Positions 1-11,937 of a stretch of 64,000 nt of DNA are shown piece after piece. Numbering within the stretch: the first letter of the stretch is position 1; each line of letters starts with the position of its first letter. Source of the stretch: Cloeon dipterum (lineage: Eukaryota > Arthropoda > Insecta > Ephemeroptera > Baetidae); the NCBI RefSeq assembly GCF_949628265.1, contig NC_088787.1:7926501-7990500 (forward strand), given 5' to 3'. Both the position numbers and the translations under genes were made by a program. The notes under the pieces were generated by a model that ran no database searches, had not been told where the DNA came from, and worked only from the letters and a program-made list of their open reading frames with translations.

Positions 1-519
1 TTGTGTGTAATCGCATAAAACTAAAAAACGCTTAAAACAAGCTTTTTATATAACCGGTTTTTATAAATGCATTTTATGCTTCGATTTGAGACTAATATAA
101 AATTAGGATCAGATATGACCAAATATAAATTTTAAAATTGAAAATTTCAAATTTTTAACTTTTATTGCATATTTTTAAGATTGATTCATGAATGTGAAAA
201 ATATAGCCGTGTACCGGTTTGATGTTACATAATACCTCGTACTTGTAAACAATGAAAGCCACAGCTGGCTACAGCCGTACAGCCACATACTTAAGATTCC
301 TCTCGTTTTGCGATATTTCTCAGCAATAATTTCCTTTTTTCTCAACCCCACTCTAGGTCCCTGCTGGTTTGTCCTCCGCAAAATAGACAAATTCAATGAA
401 TCTGCAGTATTAACCTCTATTAAAATTAATTCGGCCTGTAGTCGAATTCCCCTTTTCCAATGCTGAGTTTGCCGGCAAGAAGGATTGCAACTTGTTATCT
501 CACACTGATTGGCGGCAAA
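1..519. other. Upstream intergenic stretch, no gene seen
   Basis: AT-rich sequence before the DNA polymerase beta start. The open frames here are short and show no splice or motif support. The stretch presumably contains the promoter and 5' UTR of the polymerase gene, but no clear TATA box or initiator could be assigned. Confidence 0.5.
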
Positions 520-2231
520 ATGAGTACATCAGCGGCAGCTAAAGATCTCAACAAGGATCTCTGCGGCATGTTGAAACGTAAAGTGAATTATTATTTCCTT
601 AAGTTGGTGACAAAATTGGCGTCCATCCCCCGTGTCATTATTTTATGACTCGTTATTAATTCGAATTTTTCCTAAATTCAAAGAAAATTGAAGAGCGTTA
701 AAATTATTTTAACCAGATTTTTATTAAGATGAATAGAAAATTTCATAAATTAAAAATTATTCCAGAACTAGCGGAATACGAGTTGGCAGTAAACAAAAAC
801 ATGTACAAAAGTCGTGCCTACAAACAGGCGGCGGCCACCCTGGCTAAATTGGACTACAAAGTCTCCTCAGGAGAAGAGGCGAAAAAGCTGAAGGGCATCG
901 GCGACAAGATCAGCAAGAAAATCGACGAGTTCCTTGCCACCGGCACTTTAAGAAAGCTCGACAATGTAAGCAAAAATAATTGTTACCCTGATAGAAAACT
1001 GATAAAATTAAATTTTCAGATTCATAAAGACGCCAACAGCGAAGCAATAATTCTGCTATCCAGAGTGCATGGAATTGGATCAGCGAAAGCTCGCGAGCTG
1101 GTCACTGATTTCGGAATTAATTCATTAGAGCAGCTCCGGCAGCGTCAGGACGAGCTCAACCTCAATCATCACCAATTAATTGGCATCAAGTGAGATAAAA
1201 AATATTATAATCAATGAAAATTAGGGAAAATCTAAGAAAACGATTTTATTTTTGAATTTTTCAAATGCAAAAGAAACATTTTGCTGAAACATAATTGTGT
1301 TGATTTTCTGATCAGCTGGTTTTAAAAATGTTATCGTTATTAAAATATTTCAAATTTAAAAAGAAAAATGCCAATTCATTTAGTTAATTAATTTTAATTT
1401 TCAGATACTTTGAGGATTTTGAGCAGCAAATTCCCCGAAAGGAGATCATAAAAGTGGAGAAAATAGTAAAAGATCACATTGCCAACTTCGACCCTGAGCT
1501 GCAAGTTACATTTTGTGGGAGCTACCGGCGCGAAAAACCTGAGAGCGGTGACATGGACATTTTAGTAACAAAGTCAAGCTATGTCTCCACGTGTGACAAA
1601 AAAGAAGGATCCACCATCCTCCGCAACTTTGTCAGCGAACTGGAAAAAATCCAATTGATCACCGGTACCATCTCCATTGGCGACGTCAAATTTATGGTAA
1701 GCGGCGAGGTCAATATTTTATTAAGTAGAAAACAACAGTTAATTAAAAAGGTTAAAAAGCTTTGAAATTCTGATTCTATTTGATATAATGAAAATTTGTT
1801 TCCATGTTTTTTAATTCTCTGATTATCTGAGTTTAAAAAAAAACTATTTATTATTCCATTGAATTCCAGGGTGTTAGTAACATAGGTAGAGTTAAAGGGC
1901 ACGAGAAGAAAGACGCGTTGTACCGCCATGTGGACATCCGGGTTTGTCCCAGTGATCAGTACCATTGTCACATTCTGCACTTTACTGGCAGCAGCCTCTT
2001 CAACAAGAACATGCGCCAGCACGCCCTTTCGCAGGGCTACACCCTGAATGAGTACAGTCTCCGGCCTGTTGGAACTGCAGGTGATATTATTATTTTAGGA
2101 AATTTAAGTCCTTTACTCAAATTTGTTTACGATAAGGCACTGCTGGATCGCCGGTGATTATCAACACGGAAAGGGACATTTTTGAGTACATCGACTACCC
2201 TTACCGAGAACCAAAGGACAGGAATGATTAA
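520..2231 (+). CDS. POLB: DNA polymerase beta (family X), six exons
   Basis: Base-excision-repair polymerase that removes the 5'-deoxyribose phosphate and fills one-nucleotide gaps in the nucleus. The exons read as 520-577, 766-965, 1020-1189, 1405-1696, 1870-2080 and 2137-2231. All have GT-AG borders and matching phases and give 341 aa, close to the usual ~335. The N-terminal lyase domain has two helix-hairpin-helix motifs (KGIGDKI and VHGIGSAKA), and K71 sits where the Schiff-base lysine of the family lies. The polymerase domain has GSYRR, SGDMDIL (D192 and D194) and VDIRV (D262), giving the complete catalytic Asp triad. The C-terminus ends YREPKDRND. The final intron is only 56 bp; reading through it would end the protein early at a stop after DRR. 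The ATG at 520 was chosen because an in-frame ATG at 460 would only add an unconserved leader. AATAAA lies at about 2289. The gene is convergent with the FIT gene. Confidence 0.95.
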
Positions 2232-2913
2232 TGTGATTTGATAATTTTGTTTGTAGCAAAAACGTCTACTTAAAATTCTGTTTTTAAAAATAAATTAATT
2301 TAAATAAGTCTGTATCATAATAAACTAAATTAATCTTGCCAATATCTCAAATTATGCCATATTAGGTCCAACACCTAGAAGTCAGTGTGGCCCTTTTCAC
2401 TGCACAATTTATTAAAAATGTTTTCCCCTCGACATTTAAAATAAAGCCAACTTTTAAGCTTATGTGGATTTGTCTAGTTCTTTTGTTTAACACCAGCAAT
2501 TTTATTCCTTTAAAAATACTTTACTGCAAACCTCTGGTAATCAAACCAGCCCTGACATGAAAAGAGCAAAATTATTGAAGATAACTTTAACGACGCGCAT
2601 TCATCGCATTTTTAGTAGGTATAGACACAAAACACTTTTTTATGAATGAGCAATTTTAATATCTCTCCTGATCAGAAGGTGTTATGAAATTAAATATACT
2701 AACAAACAAAATGATAAGATGAAACAAAGCTGAAACGCAAGTTTAACAATCCATAATAACACAATAAATTAAGTAGCTAAGCAACAGTTTTTGGTATAGG
2801 GTTTTCTTTCCTTTTAAAAAGGCACACAAATTTCAAATTTAACATTAAATTCTTCTAAATAGTCGTATAAAAATTTTACAGTCCAGATTTGAGTAATTTC
2901 ACTGTGTTCTCAA
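2232..2913. other. Convergent intergenic region between POLB and FIT gene
   Basis: Contains the 3' end of the polymerase gene, with AATAAA-type signals near 2289 and 2318, and the 3' UTR of the minus-strand FIT gene. It is AT-rich and no other coding signal was seen. Confidence 0.5.
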
Positions 2914-5433
2914 TTAGCTGTCGAAGAAGTCCTGGCGCCTCGGCAGCCACTTGGCGTTGATTTGTTCCTGCTCCTGCTCTTTGTTCTTGTTCAGCTCTTC
3001 GGGCGCTTTGGGTATCGGCATACCCATGAAAGTCGGTCCTTGACCAGGCAGTTTCGTGCCTCTGAAATTTTCATGGTGATTATATGAAATAAGCCCTGAT
3101 CACATGATTTTCCTTTCTGCTTTAATTTTTAGAAATATTTTGACAAAATGGGATTTTTTATCAAAATAAATTTTGCTTGCTGTAATTTCCCATGAAAAAT
3201 GGTTTATTGTCACCAAACGCCACTCCGTGAGTTCAAAGTCACTGAATTATTCAGAAATAAATTATTCACCACTTTTATTCAAACATTAACAACTGCAAGA
3301 AAATTATATAATATATTTTTAAAAAGGAAATTTTTTGCAATTGTACCAAAATGAATTTTCCCTCCTTGAGAGTTAGTTCTTGGCAGAAAAGAAAGAGAAA
3401 AACACCTGCTCATGGAGACCCTCTTGCCAAGCGGCGCCTCTTTGGCAGTTTTGCAGTCCTTGTAGTTGAAGAGAGCGCAGTCGCCGGGACGCATGCTGCC
3501 AGAGTACCAGCACTTGTAGGTGAGGAACCAGGTGAGCACCGCCACGCAGCCACCAAGGAACTTCTCCACCATCACGTGGTGGTAGAGAGCTGTGCCGAAC
3601 AGCATCACGTCCCAGATGCACGTCAGCACGGCGATCGCCACGAACAGCCCTCGCACCGCCGATGAAAACTTATTGTATGAACTCTTCAAAACCTGCAGCA
3701 AAGGTTTAAATAATAATTAATTTGAAGAGGAATGATGGCAATATTTTAGTTTAAATTTTATTACATTAAAAGTTAACAATAACCAACCAATTTTTTCATA
3801 CAATTCAGACCAAAAGTGCCCCAAAATCCAATTGTACCCAATTTTGAGCAAAGGCTTCTCGAGTCTCGAGTGAGGAAATTATGAGATAATAGTGAGCAGT
3901 TAAAAAATAGTACTTGTGGGACTTGAAAGTTATTTTTAAATTGCAGATTTTCGTAAGAGGTCTGTGTTTGGCCTCATTAAAATTCACCAGTTCATGGTAC
4001 CGTCAAAAACTGCCTATTTTCTGAAAGCTGATTAAATTTCCAGTTTTTCTCAACTCTACTATTTTTGCACAAAATCCATCTGAAAATTTTAACTGGCCAT
4101 TAGAGAACCTTTAAATTGTTTTCCATTCTTCTCAATTTAACCATTGTAGTTTGTAAATAAATATTTAATTTGATGCAGATTTAGTAATTCTGTTAATTTT
4201 GTAATAATAAATGAAGTAAAAACAAAAATATAAAAACTAACAAACTGTCAAAAATTTATAATAATGATCCTGGAGTGAGGAGTGAGCTATTTTCTTTAAA
4301 AATCTAGTGTTTCAACTCAAAAGGACAAACCGTCAGTTCGGCATCAGTGAGAGCTTGCAGGGGACGGGCGATGTTTGGATCGTTGTCGTTTTCGTTGCGG
4401 ACAAACTCCTCATTTCTGATGAGGTCGTCTATCGAATCCCAGCCGATGATTGCCCTCGCTTCCTCGACCAGTACCAAAGACGAGTAGACCAAAATGAAGG
4501 CGTGTCCTTAAAATGAAATGTTTTTCTTTGTCAAACTTCAACAAACTTGATTATTTAAAATAAAGAAACCGATAATTTTAAGTGGAATCTTTGTAACCTT
4601 CAAAGTTTGGAATCTAGTTGTAACCAAACATAAATTTCCTCACCTGATATGTCGAGTCCGTGCCAGAAAAAGCCACCTTCGAGGCATTTCCTCTTAGTTT
4701 CGAAAGCTTCCGGCTTGTTAACGTAGCACTTTCCGTAATTGGTTTCGATGTAGGTGAAAAGGTTGGTCCAGCAGTACCAGCTGATCGTGGCCACCAGGAT
4801 GCGAGTCAGCTGCTTGAGAACGCGCTGCCTCCTGCCGCAGCACACCGTGAACGAGGTCAGCGCGACGAAGGGCACGCTTAGGAAGAGCGTCCAGCCCCAG
4901 CCAAGCTTCACAAAGTACTGGTTTAAAATGTGGTCGGACCTGAAATTTGATTCGTAGAGGAATTAAATTAATAAAAACATATTATAGGTTTTATAAGGAA
5001 ATATTTTTCTTGACAATTAGAAGGGTAGCGAAAATTTGCTGCTTTACAGATTTTAATAAATTTCATAATTATTTTTAAAGTTTTAGTGGCAAAATTAATT
5101 CCATGGAAAATAGGAAGCTAAAAAATCCAGTGTGATATCCCAAGGTGTCTTAAATTTCGTTTTACACCTGCTGAGGAAAGTCTTAGGTATGGGCAGCACG
5201 TCCGCGATGAAGGAGACGATGAAGAGGACGCCCGCGTAGAAGGACACGCGCCACTTGGGGTCCACGAAGAGGATCTTGCGGCAAACGTGCATGACTAACA
5301 CGACCAGGACGGATGACACGGAGGACTTGTCGGGCAGGGGCCGTCGCCCCGCGGCCGTCTCTTTCGTGGCCTCCGATGCCGTCGGTCGGAAGTTCATGGT
5401 GTTGCCAGTATTAGGCTTCCTTTTGCTTGCCAT
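2914..5433 (-). CDS. FITM: Fat storage-inducing transmembrane (FIT/FITM) family protein, five exons
   Basis: ER membrane protein of the FIT family, known to act as an acyl-CoA diphosphatase needed for ER homeostasis and lipid-droplet budding. In transcript order the exons are 5433-5168, 4939-4644, 4506-4331, 3692-3406 and 3061-2914, with consistent phases, giving 390 aa. The family signature is clear: FFWHGLDISGHAFIL carries the first conserved histidine (H189), and ALYHHVMVEKFLGG carries the second (H285), followed by TWFLTYKCWY. Several hydrophobic segments alternate with polar loops. It is longer than the ~260-residue human FITM2 because of an acidic insert after H189 (residues about 215-240, with NENDNDPN) and a Lys/Glu/Gln-rich C-terminal tail. 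The intron between exons 3 and 4 contains a dispersed repeat (3808-4135). The gene is divergent from the FAM185A-like gene. Confidence 0.9.
3808..4135. repeat. Dispersed repeat R1, copy in a FIT gene intron
   Basis: This block closely resembles 59,745-60,050 and, inverted, 47,880-48,190. Shared stretches include AAGTGCCCCAAAATCCAATTG, a TCTGTGTTTGGCCTCATT-like segment, and a downstream segment around TTTGCACAAAATCC. It sits in an intron of the FIT gene, while the other copies sit in RPS23 introns. No coding capacity and no clear terminal repeats were seen, so it is an unclassified interspersed repeat. Confidence 0.75.
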
Positions 5434-6408
5434 TTTTCGTGCTGGGGACGGAATTCAGTAAGAGTTAAAAGAGAGAGAACCGAATTGTCCAACTTACGAG
5501 GTCAAGGCGAAGGCATGACTCGGAAAAATAAAGAAAAAATGAAAACACACGGCTCCACGGGGAAAGCAGGATGATTGTTGCTTCAAATAGTTCACACTTT
5601 CGCCACTGTCGCACTGCCGTCACCAGCTGGAGCCAGGAATTTAAATTTTCTTGTAAAGCCCGGATGGGACCAGCTCATGCGCCATGGTAGTTTTGTCACT
5701 CCCACAAGTCTGGGGCTTAAAATTAAAAGCAACATGGCGTATTCACCGGTCCTGATTTTACTGCATGCGCCACTGATTGATTCAAGTCCAGTCGTCAAAG
5801 AAAAAAGAAAACAAACCAAATTCGCCCGTGGCGCTACTCATAAGATATTATTTTACATTTTATTGACGGTTTGCTGTTTACAATTTGGTTGAAAGTCTAT
5901 GACATTGCTATAAAGCTGATGGTCCAGGAAAAACGCAGCTGTTAAGATGTTCTAAAATTGGTAAACAGCCTAATTTTTGTTACAATTTAGCATTATTACA
6001 ATGCCTTTCTAAAGAATTAGGTGATGAAATTGTTCAGAACGTTAGGTTTCTTGTTTTTATTAAAATATAAAGGTTAATAGGTCTAGAAATAAGTTTTTTC
6101 ACATCTCATTAACAACTGTTGTTGATGGAAAAAATAATCTAGAAATGGTCCTGACACAATAAGTGACCACCTACTTATTTTGACTGAAAGTGGCCATCTG
6201 TTCAGATCTGTCCATGTTTATGGACCAAACCTTTTTTGGATATATATAGATTTTATTTTACCAAATAAATGGCTACCTATTGAAACAAGACCAGCGTCAC
6301 CCCAGACCCTTCATTTAATTTTTATTGCATATTACATTCGTCTTTAATTCTATATCACCATTATTTCCAGATTTCTTCCCAAGTAATACCTTCAAATCTG
6401 CACAAAAA
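5434..6408. promoter_or_regulatory. Divergent intergenic region between FIT and FAM185A-like genes
   Basis: About 975 bp separates the two divergent start codons, so both promoters must lie here or the upstream exons are non-coding. A pyrimidine tract and AG at 6360-6370 suggest a possible 5' UTR splice acceptor before the 6409 ATG. No clear TATA box or initiator could be fixed. Confidence 0.4.
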
Positions 6409-8158
6409 ATGCTGCCAAGAGTTTTAATTCGGACGCTGAGTCTGCGTGCCGCGAGCGAAGGATTAAAACAACGCTTTTGGTCCTCGACGGCGGTTCTGGG
6501 CTCGGCAAAGAACTGGAAGGTTGTAGAAAAAGTTGCCGACCGACAGGTGCCGCCCCTTTCCAACGTGACCATCAACTCGTCCGACTGCCCCGTCGTCGTG
6601 TGTCCTGCTGACCCTCAACAGTATCCGGACAGTGACCGACTGCTCATCTACCTGTTGAAGGACCAGGAAAACGATGCCACAGACTTGCAGCTCGTGCAGG
6701 CCACCCCGAATTCTTTCAACATCGACGTTCACGGCAGCACCGAAGAGCAGAAGACCCTCGAGATCCACGTTCCTGTCCAGAGCAGTAGGTGTTTAGGATT
6801 TTGTTGATGGAAAACACTTAAACTTTGTTTAGACAGTTAGTTGGAGCCAATTTTGACTGTTTTTCCATCAATTTGGTGGATTTTCTTACCAAAAATCCTT
6901 ATATAATTAATTTGCCTGTTAATTCAGGAAATTTTTAGAATTTATAGGTGATAAAAGGAACAAAAATGTATCATAAACTTGGAAATATTGGAATTTACGC
7001 AGACAAAAAATATTGCACTTTAAATTAGGTTTTTGAGATGGGGATTTAGACGGTTTAATTTGAAATTTAAATTAAAATTAGACGCAATGAAAAAAATTGT
7101 CGATTAGATCCTCTATTTTTTCCACCCCTAGTAATTGTTTTTTTGTTTTCCGTTTTGTTAATTTTTATTTTTAATTCTTGCAGATGTCAGTGCTTTTTGC
7201 AGTGGCGGTGGAGACGTTTCTGTAAAATATTTGCATTCCGACCGATTGGCTGTGGTCACCTCCTCAGGAAGCATTTCCACCAAGGACATCCGATGCAGCG
7301 AAATCGTCCTGGCCACTCAGGGCGGGTCCGTTGCTTGCACTGGCGTCCTTCAGGGAAAGATTAATATAAAAGCCATGTCTCAAGGGGTATGATTATAATA
7401 ATTATTTTTTTCCTGATTTAATCAAAGCTTTAATTAAACAGACAATCAGCTGTCAGAGACTGCAAGGACCACTGGCAAACCTGGAAAGTGAACAAGGTGA
7501 CGTTAGTATTGCATCTGACTACTGTGATAGGTCATCAGTAACAACACACTCAGGCAGCGTCAAGTTTGGCAGCTTGCACCGAAAGTGCAAGGTGGAAATT
7601 ACGGGCAAAGCTGACTTAATTGCAGGTAAACTAATATTTTTCCTTCAAAAGTAGAGCCAACGCTGCAAAACTCACATTAAATTTTTAAAAAGGCTCTTTT
7701 GTTTCATTTTACACCACCAACTTATTAATTAGGCTGGAAAAATCAACTATTTTAGTTTCATTAATGCGACTACTCAGCAAAAAAATTAAACTTTCATTGT
7801 TATTTATTCTATTCTAGCTGGGCTTGATGGGCGCCTGCAGGCCGTGGTAAGAGAAGGAAACGCGGACGTGCAAGTAAGCAACCTGGTGGGCCACTCGAAC
7901 ATCGAGTTGGGCAAAGGCAACGTGAAACTGCGCCTCGGCGAAACGGACAACAACCTCATCCGGCTCAGCGCGGACCGGGTGAACATGTGTGGCGAGTTTG
8001 GAGCTGAAAACTCAAGCGAAAATGGGAAGAATCTCGTCCGGTTTGGCCGCAAAGGTGACGGCCAGGGCGATCTCAAGGTCAGCGTGCTCGAGGGCGAAAT
8101 CTTGGTGGAAAAGTCGTCCTGGATCGCTAGTCTCAACTTGAATAAAAAATATAACTAA
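6409..8158 (+). CDS. FAM185A-like protein with DUF4097-type beta-solenoid repeats, four exons
   Basis: Exons are 6409-6784, 7184-7386, 7442-7625 and 7818-8158. The borders are GT-AG and the phases match, giving 367 aa. The N-terminus (MLPRVLIRTLSLRAA) is basic and hydroxylated without acidic residues, suggesting a mitochondrial presequence. The rest consists of successive short beta-strand repeats of the pattern G-x-V-x-(V/I), for example SGGGDVSVKYLHSD, SSGSISTKDI, EQGDVSIASDY, HSGSVKFGSL and GKGNVKLRLGE. These are typical of the DUF4097/adhesin-like fold found in FAM185A. No enzymatic motif is visible and the molecular function of the family is not established. AATAAA at 8211 marks the likely 3' end. 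Length and repeat layout fit FAM185A (about 390 aa in human), but the assignment is by pattern only. Confidence 0.8.
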
Positions 8159-8230
8159 CTGAATGACACTGGAATTAAATAACTTATCATACAGATGAGC
8201 CTCATGCACAAATAAAATCTATTGTTATCA

Positions 8231-9129
8231 TGTGTATTATTATATGGCTTGTTTTTAGAAATATAAACCCTGAGGAGCGCTTACAAGCCAGTTTTGAAAT
8301 TGCTAGGAATTTCTTTTTGTCACTGTGTCATTAAATAAATCTTGTTCAAGCAAAAATCGCACAAAAGCAAGATTACGCCGCAGTCAGACCCCTTAATTTA
8401 ATATTTTTTATCAATCTTGCAAGCGCACGAAACAATACAAATTTTCATCTATCATTGCTTTTGAGTTACAGGCTAGACAATTATTATTTTTGAGAAAATT
8501 TAAAAACCAATTAGGCAAAAACAATTTTTGTTGATTGATTCCACAGTTCACCAGGATTTTATTATTTATCTTATGCAAAAAGTAATTTTAATTTCCGTCT
8601 GTATGCTGGGTTTCGGTATAAACTATAACCACGCGTAAATTTATTTTGAATAAGCGATATTTTTATTGAAACGCTCATATTATTAAATTGAGAATGGTTT
8701 TTATTGACGCTCAATGCATTTAATTATAAGAAAGTTACAACTCGCGAGCTAAACATTAATTTATTGCAAGTATTTTAATGTCAAAATATCACCTAAATAT
8801 ATTTTTGGCTCTTAAATGGACAAGATCTAAAATGACAGTTAAAATTTGCACGGCTGAAGAAATATTTCCTTTTGCATTTTCTTCTCGCACATTAAGATTA
8901 GGAAAGGAATAAAATACGTTACTCATTATTGTCACTATTTTTTGGGAACTTAAGTCATACAAATCTTACAAGTCTTTTTTTAATCATTGAGAATCTAGTT
9001 TATATGTATTTTATAACTGCCATTGAAATCGGCGAGGATCTAGAAGTTCCAAAAGTCATTAATATTCAAAGATAATTATTTCAAACGACATGAACTTGAA
9101 ATATGAATAATAATATTTTTCGTAGGAAT
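8231..9129. other. Gene-free AT-rich stretch
   Basis: Between the polyadenylation signal of the FAM185A-like gene and a possible viral fossil. No open frame with coding character, RNA gene or repeat could be recognised. Confidence 0.5.
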
Positions 9130-9460
9130 ACGTTATAGGATTACAAAGGGAGGATAAACAACCTCTAGCTCTATCGGCCAATCTAGTTTCTTTCGCTGAG
9201 GATACAAATTGGAAGGAGTTTACGGGTTTGTACAGTATACGATCAAAATTTTGGGCCCTGCGGCTGTGTGGATCTCAGCCTTACAATATATATCATAAAT
9301 CGCACACCTAAAATTATCCCGACTACAGGCGCGTGGTCGTCCAAATGCGGTATACAGCCTTCTTTATACTTTCACAACAATTGCGTAGGTAGTAACTTTG
9401 GGAAAGAACAGAGCTGCCGATACTGGAAGCTCGCGCTCGAAAATTGGTATACGTGATTTT
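9130..9460 (+). pseudogene. Possible endogenous viral element: nucleoprotein-like fragment, frameshifted
   Basis: This island is less AT-rich than its flanks. One frame is open for about 60 codons up to a stop near 9311 and contains SKFWALR. A second overlapping frame continues with GAWSSKCGIQPSLYFHNN and stops at 9456. The order of these two pieces, an aromatic-basic box followed by an S-x-x-x-x-I-Q-P-x-(aromatic) segment, is reminiscent of the C-terminal part of orthomyxo-like (quaranja-type) nucleoproteins, which are known to be endogenised in arthropods. There is no start codon, at least one frameshift and no neighbouring viral genes. This is inference from short motifs. A decayed host exon is the main alternative. 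Confidence 0.3.
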
Positions 9461-9869
9461 CTTTTGGAATGAAGAAGAGCCGCGTATGTAAATAGTAGCG
9501 GTTTAATTTGAAGTATTTTAATATTAATAATTAATAAAAATGGAAAACCTACAATATGCTCAAATCTGAAGTGAAAATAATGATTTAAAAGTTACATAGT
9601 TATCGAATGGGAAATAAAAAATTATTTAAGATTGAAAATATGACAAAAATATCAATAAAATCAATTTTAAATCATTGAATTTCTAAAAAAGAGATCTAAA
9701 TAGGCCAAAATTTAAAATATTCGAGCATGATTTAAAATTTCTGTAGTGATCATATCGTGAAAAGTGTCAAAAGACTGGATCAAATGGAGAGAGAGAGAGA
9801 GATTACGAGTTGCCAAAAGGGGCGAGAGTAAATGCTAAATGCAAGAGTGTGATGGGAAGACCTGCTGGA
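9461..9869. other. 3' flank of the acetyltransferase gene with a short (GA)n tract
   Basis: AT-rich downstream sequence of the minus-strand acetyltransferase gene. A (GA)n microsatellite lies near 9788-9801. It probably holds the 3' UTR of that gene; nothing else was seen. Confidence 0.5.
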
Positions 9870-11226
9870 TTAAAAATTCTTGACTTGGTTCGAGTGGAGC
9901 CGGCATTGCAGCTGGTACATGGTGACGGTGGCGAGCGGGCCGAACACCGGCTTGTGGTACATCTGCTTCAGGTCGAAGCCCTGCTTGAAGCACAGCTCGC
10001 GCGCCGTGTCCTGGCACTCTGACGTCACCAGCTCCACCTCGTCGTAGCCCTGGGTGCGGCAGAAGGACAGCGCCTCACTCAGCAACGCCGTGCCCACGCC
10101 TCTGTGCCTGGATTTCAATCAAATTTAAATTATTTTCCATAAATAAAACAAATGCCCCAACCTGTATTTGCTCCTGACGTTGAGCCGTTTGATCCAGGCG
10201 ACCTTCTCCGGATTCAGGTTGTTTCTGGTAACGGCGACGGTGCCGACGACCGTGCGGCGGCAGTTGGTTAAGTCGAGGCCGCTACTCTTGAGCCCCATAT
10301 CGCTGACCACGGCCAGTTTTCCCGTCACCTCCCTGGTGAAGAAGGGTTCGAACACCTCGGCCACCCAGAAGCCCGTGTTCTCCGAGCTCATGTAGGCCCT
10401 GGGCACGTTGCGCGCGTCCTGCTGCTGCTCCAGCGCCTTGAACACGTGCCCGCCCCACACGGCAAGGTATATGAACACGATCACGCCCGGAATCACGTAC
10501 AGACACGCCTGGGAAGGAAATATTTTGTTAATTAGAATGCTGTTTGACACAAAAAATTCCAGAATTTTGAACTGCATATTTTCCATGAAAATTAAGATTA
10601 ATTATTTAATTTGGAGAAAGAAAGGTTTCAATTTGAAAATTTATGAAAAATGCTCAACTTCGCCGTTAGTGTTTGGAGCTGTTAACAGGTGGCGCCACAT
10701 TAAAAACAATTTTAAAACCCAAAAATAAAAATCGTTGCATATGTATTTCTCCAGCGATTTGCTAGACCGAATTTGGTTTTGAGCACTTGCAATTAAATAT
10801 TAAATTTTAAAATCCAAAAATGATTGGCAGGATTTAAATTAAATCACCCATTGTCAAAAAATACAAAGTAAATTAACAGTGGCGCCATCTGTTGGAGGTT
10901 CCAAACACCAATTAAGCCAGTTTAAAATTATTTAATAAATAACTTTGACCGTTTCAATATATTTAATTTTCAATAAAAAGCAGGGAATATTAGGTTTTAT
11001 AAAATTTAAAACAGAAAAATCCCGATTTTCGAACCGTGAGAGGGAGTCCCATGAAGATGAACATGACGGCCGAGGAGAGGACCATCAGCTGGAAGGTGAC
11101 CTCCCTGATGAGGGCGTAGACGAAGGAGATGTTGACCGTGGACATGGCGCCCTCGTGAACGATCTCGGCGCAGGAGAGCTCGTCGCCGGGTTGGTAGTCG
11201 CGGACCAGCAAAACTCCGTTCGACAT
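9870..11226 (-). CDS. Membrane GNAT N-acetyltransferase, NAT8-like, three exons
   Basis: Exons in transcript order are 11226-11035, 10508-10162 and 10107-9870, giving 258 aa. The protein starts MSNGVLLVRDYQPGDE, a typical GNAT beta-1 region. Two hydrophobic segments then flank the first junction (FQLMVLSSAVMFIFMGL and YVIPGVIVFIYLAVWGG), as in NAT8/CML proteins anchored in the ER or Golgi. The C-terminal half has the catalytic fold: VVGTVAV, then IKRLNVRSKYRHRGVGTAL with the acetyl-CoA pyrophosphate-binding R-x-x-G-x-G (R180-G185), then VELVTSECQDTARELCFKQGF. It probably acetylates amines, cysteine conjugates or protein lysines; the substrate cannot be told. The first donor (ACG|GTTCGA) is weak but phase-consistent. 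Intron 1 contains a diverged copy of the palindromic MITE family. Confidence 0.85.
10665..10915. repeat. Diverged palindromic MITE in an acetyltransferase intron
   Basis: The left end reads GTGTTTGGAGCTGTTAACAG followed by GTGGCGCCA; the right end reads TGGCGCCATCTGTTGG, then AGGTTCCAAACAC. This gives inverted termini about 250 bp apart. The same GGCGCCA-NCTGTTGGCGGC core ends the better copies at 36,654-37,088 and 41,003-41,440. This copy is degenerate and lies wholly in intron 1. Confidence 0.6.
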
Positions 11227-11405
11227 TTCGCCCAATTTTTCTTCTTTTCGTCCGTGGATTGAATTGAAGACTTCAATTTTCCGTGTTAAGTCGACGCGTT
11301 GGCTGTTTTTCCGTTTATACCGTCATGGGTGAGACACGTGCAAAACTCAACGTTGGATTGAAATAAACGAAAACGAAGGAAATAAAAAACGAGGATGATG
11401 TTGTT
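11227..11405. promoter_or_regulatory. Promoter/5' region of the acetyltransferase gene, outside the duplication
   Basis: Single-copy sequence immediately upstream of the acetyltransferase ATG. The duplicated block begins at about 11,406 (CTGGCTGCTGCGGCAG), so the second transporter copy does not bring along the acetyltransferase gene. Confidence 0.5.
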
Positions 11406-11705
11406 TCTGGCTGCTGCGGCAGGTGTGTTCTGTGTTGTGATTTATTCGGGGGCGTGGCACTAAAGCAGCGGAATGGTAATTGGCGCGAAATTGGTTCGGG
11501 AAATAACAGAGAGAGAGTCATTTCGTGCCTTCATACTGATTTTTGATAATTTGAAAGATGAAATTATCGATTCTGAAGTGCCCTCGCCAATATCAGCTGT
11601 TGAGATCTTTTGATTTGAGTTGTGAGCAGGGAGGGTTTAAAAATTCCGCGCCTGCAAAAGCCAGAAGTTTGCAACCCGCGCAATTCACATGCATTTAGTT
11701 GCATA

Positions 11706-11937
11706 CTTTACATTTTTGGGAGCATGCCCTACTGTCACAGGACTTGTAATAATGATTGTTGATCTATAAATACTGTTCTCAAAAATAATATATAATTTTT
11801 CTTTCCAAAGAGTCTCCAAGTTTGACTTCTAAACTTTGCTCCATCTCAATTTAAATGAATACAAAGAATTCGCCGCTAATTTTCCTTAAAAAAAAGGCTT
11901 TTAAAGTGTTGTATAAGCAGAAATAATACTCATTAAT
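11706..11937. other. Gene-free spacer inside duplication unit A
   Basis: Poorly conserved AT-rich spacer between the conserved left end of the unit and the transporter 3' UTR. Its counterpart in unit B differs by several indels. No feature seen. Confidence 0.4.

Noticed and set aside
9788-9801. (GA)n as a possible regulatory GAGA site cluster
   Set aside because: It lies downstream of the acetyltransferase gene and is a simple microsatellite; no promoter is nearby.
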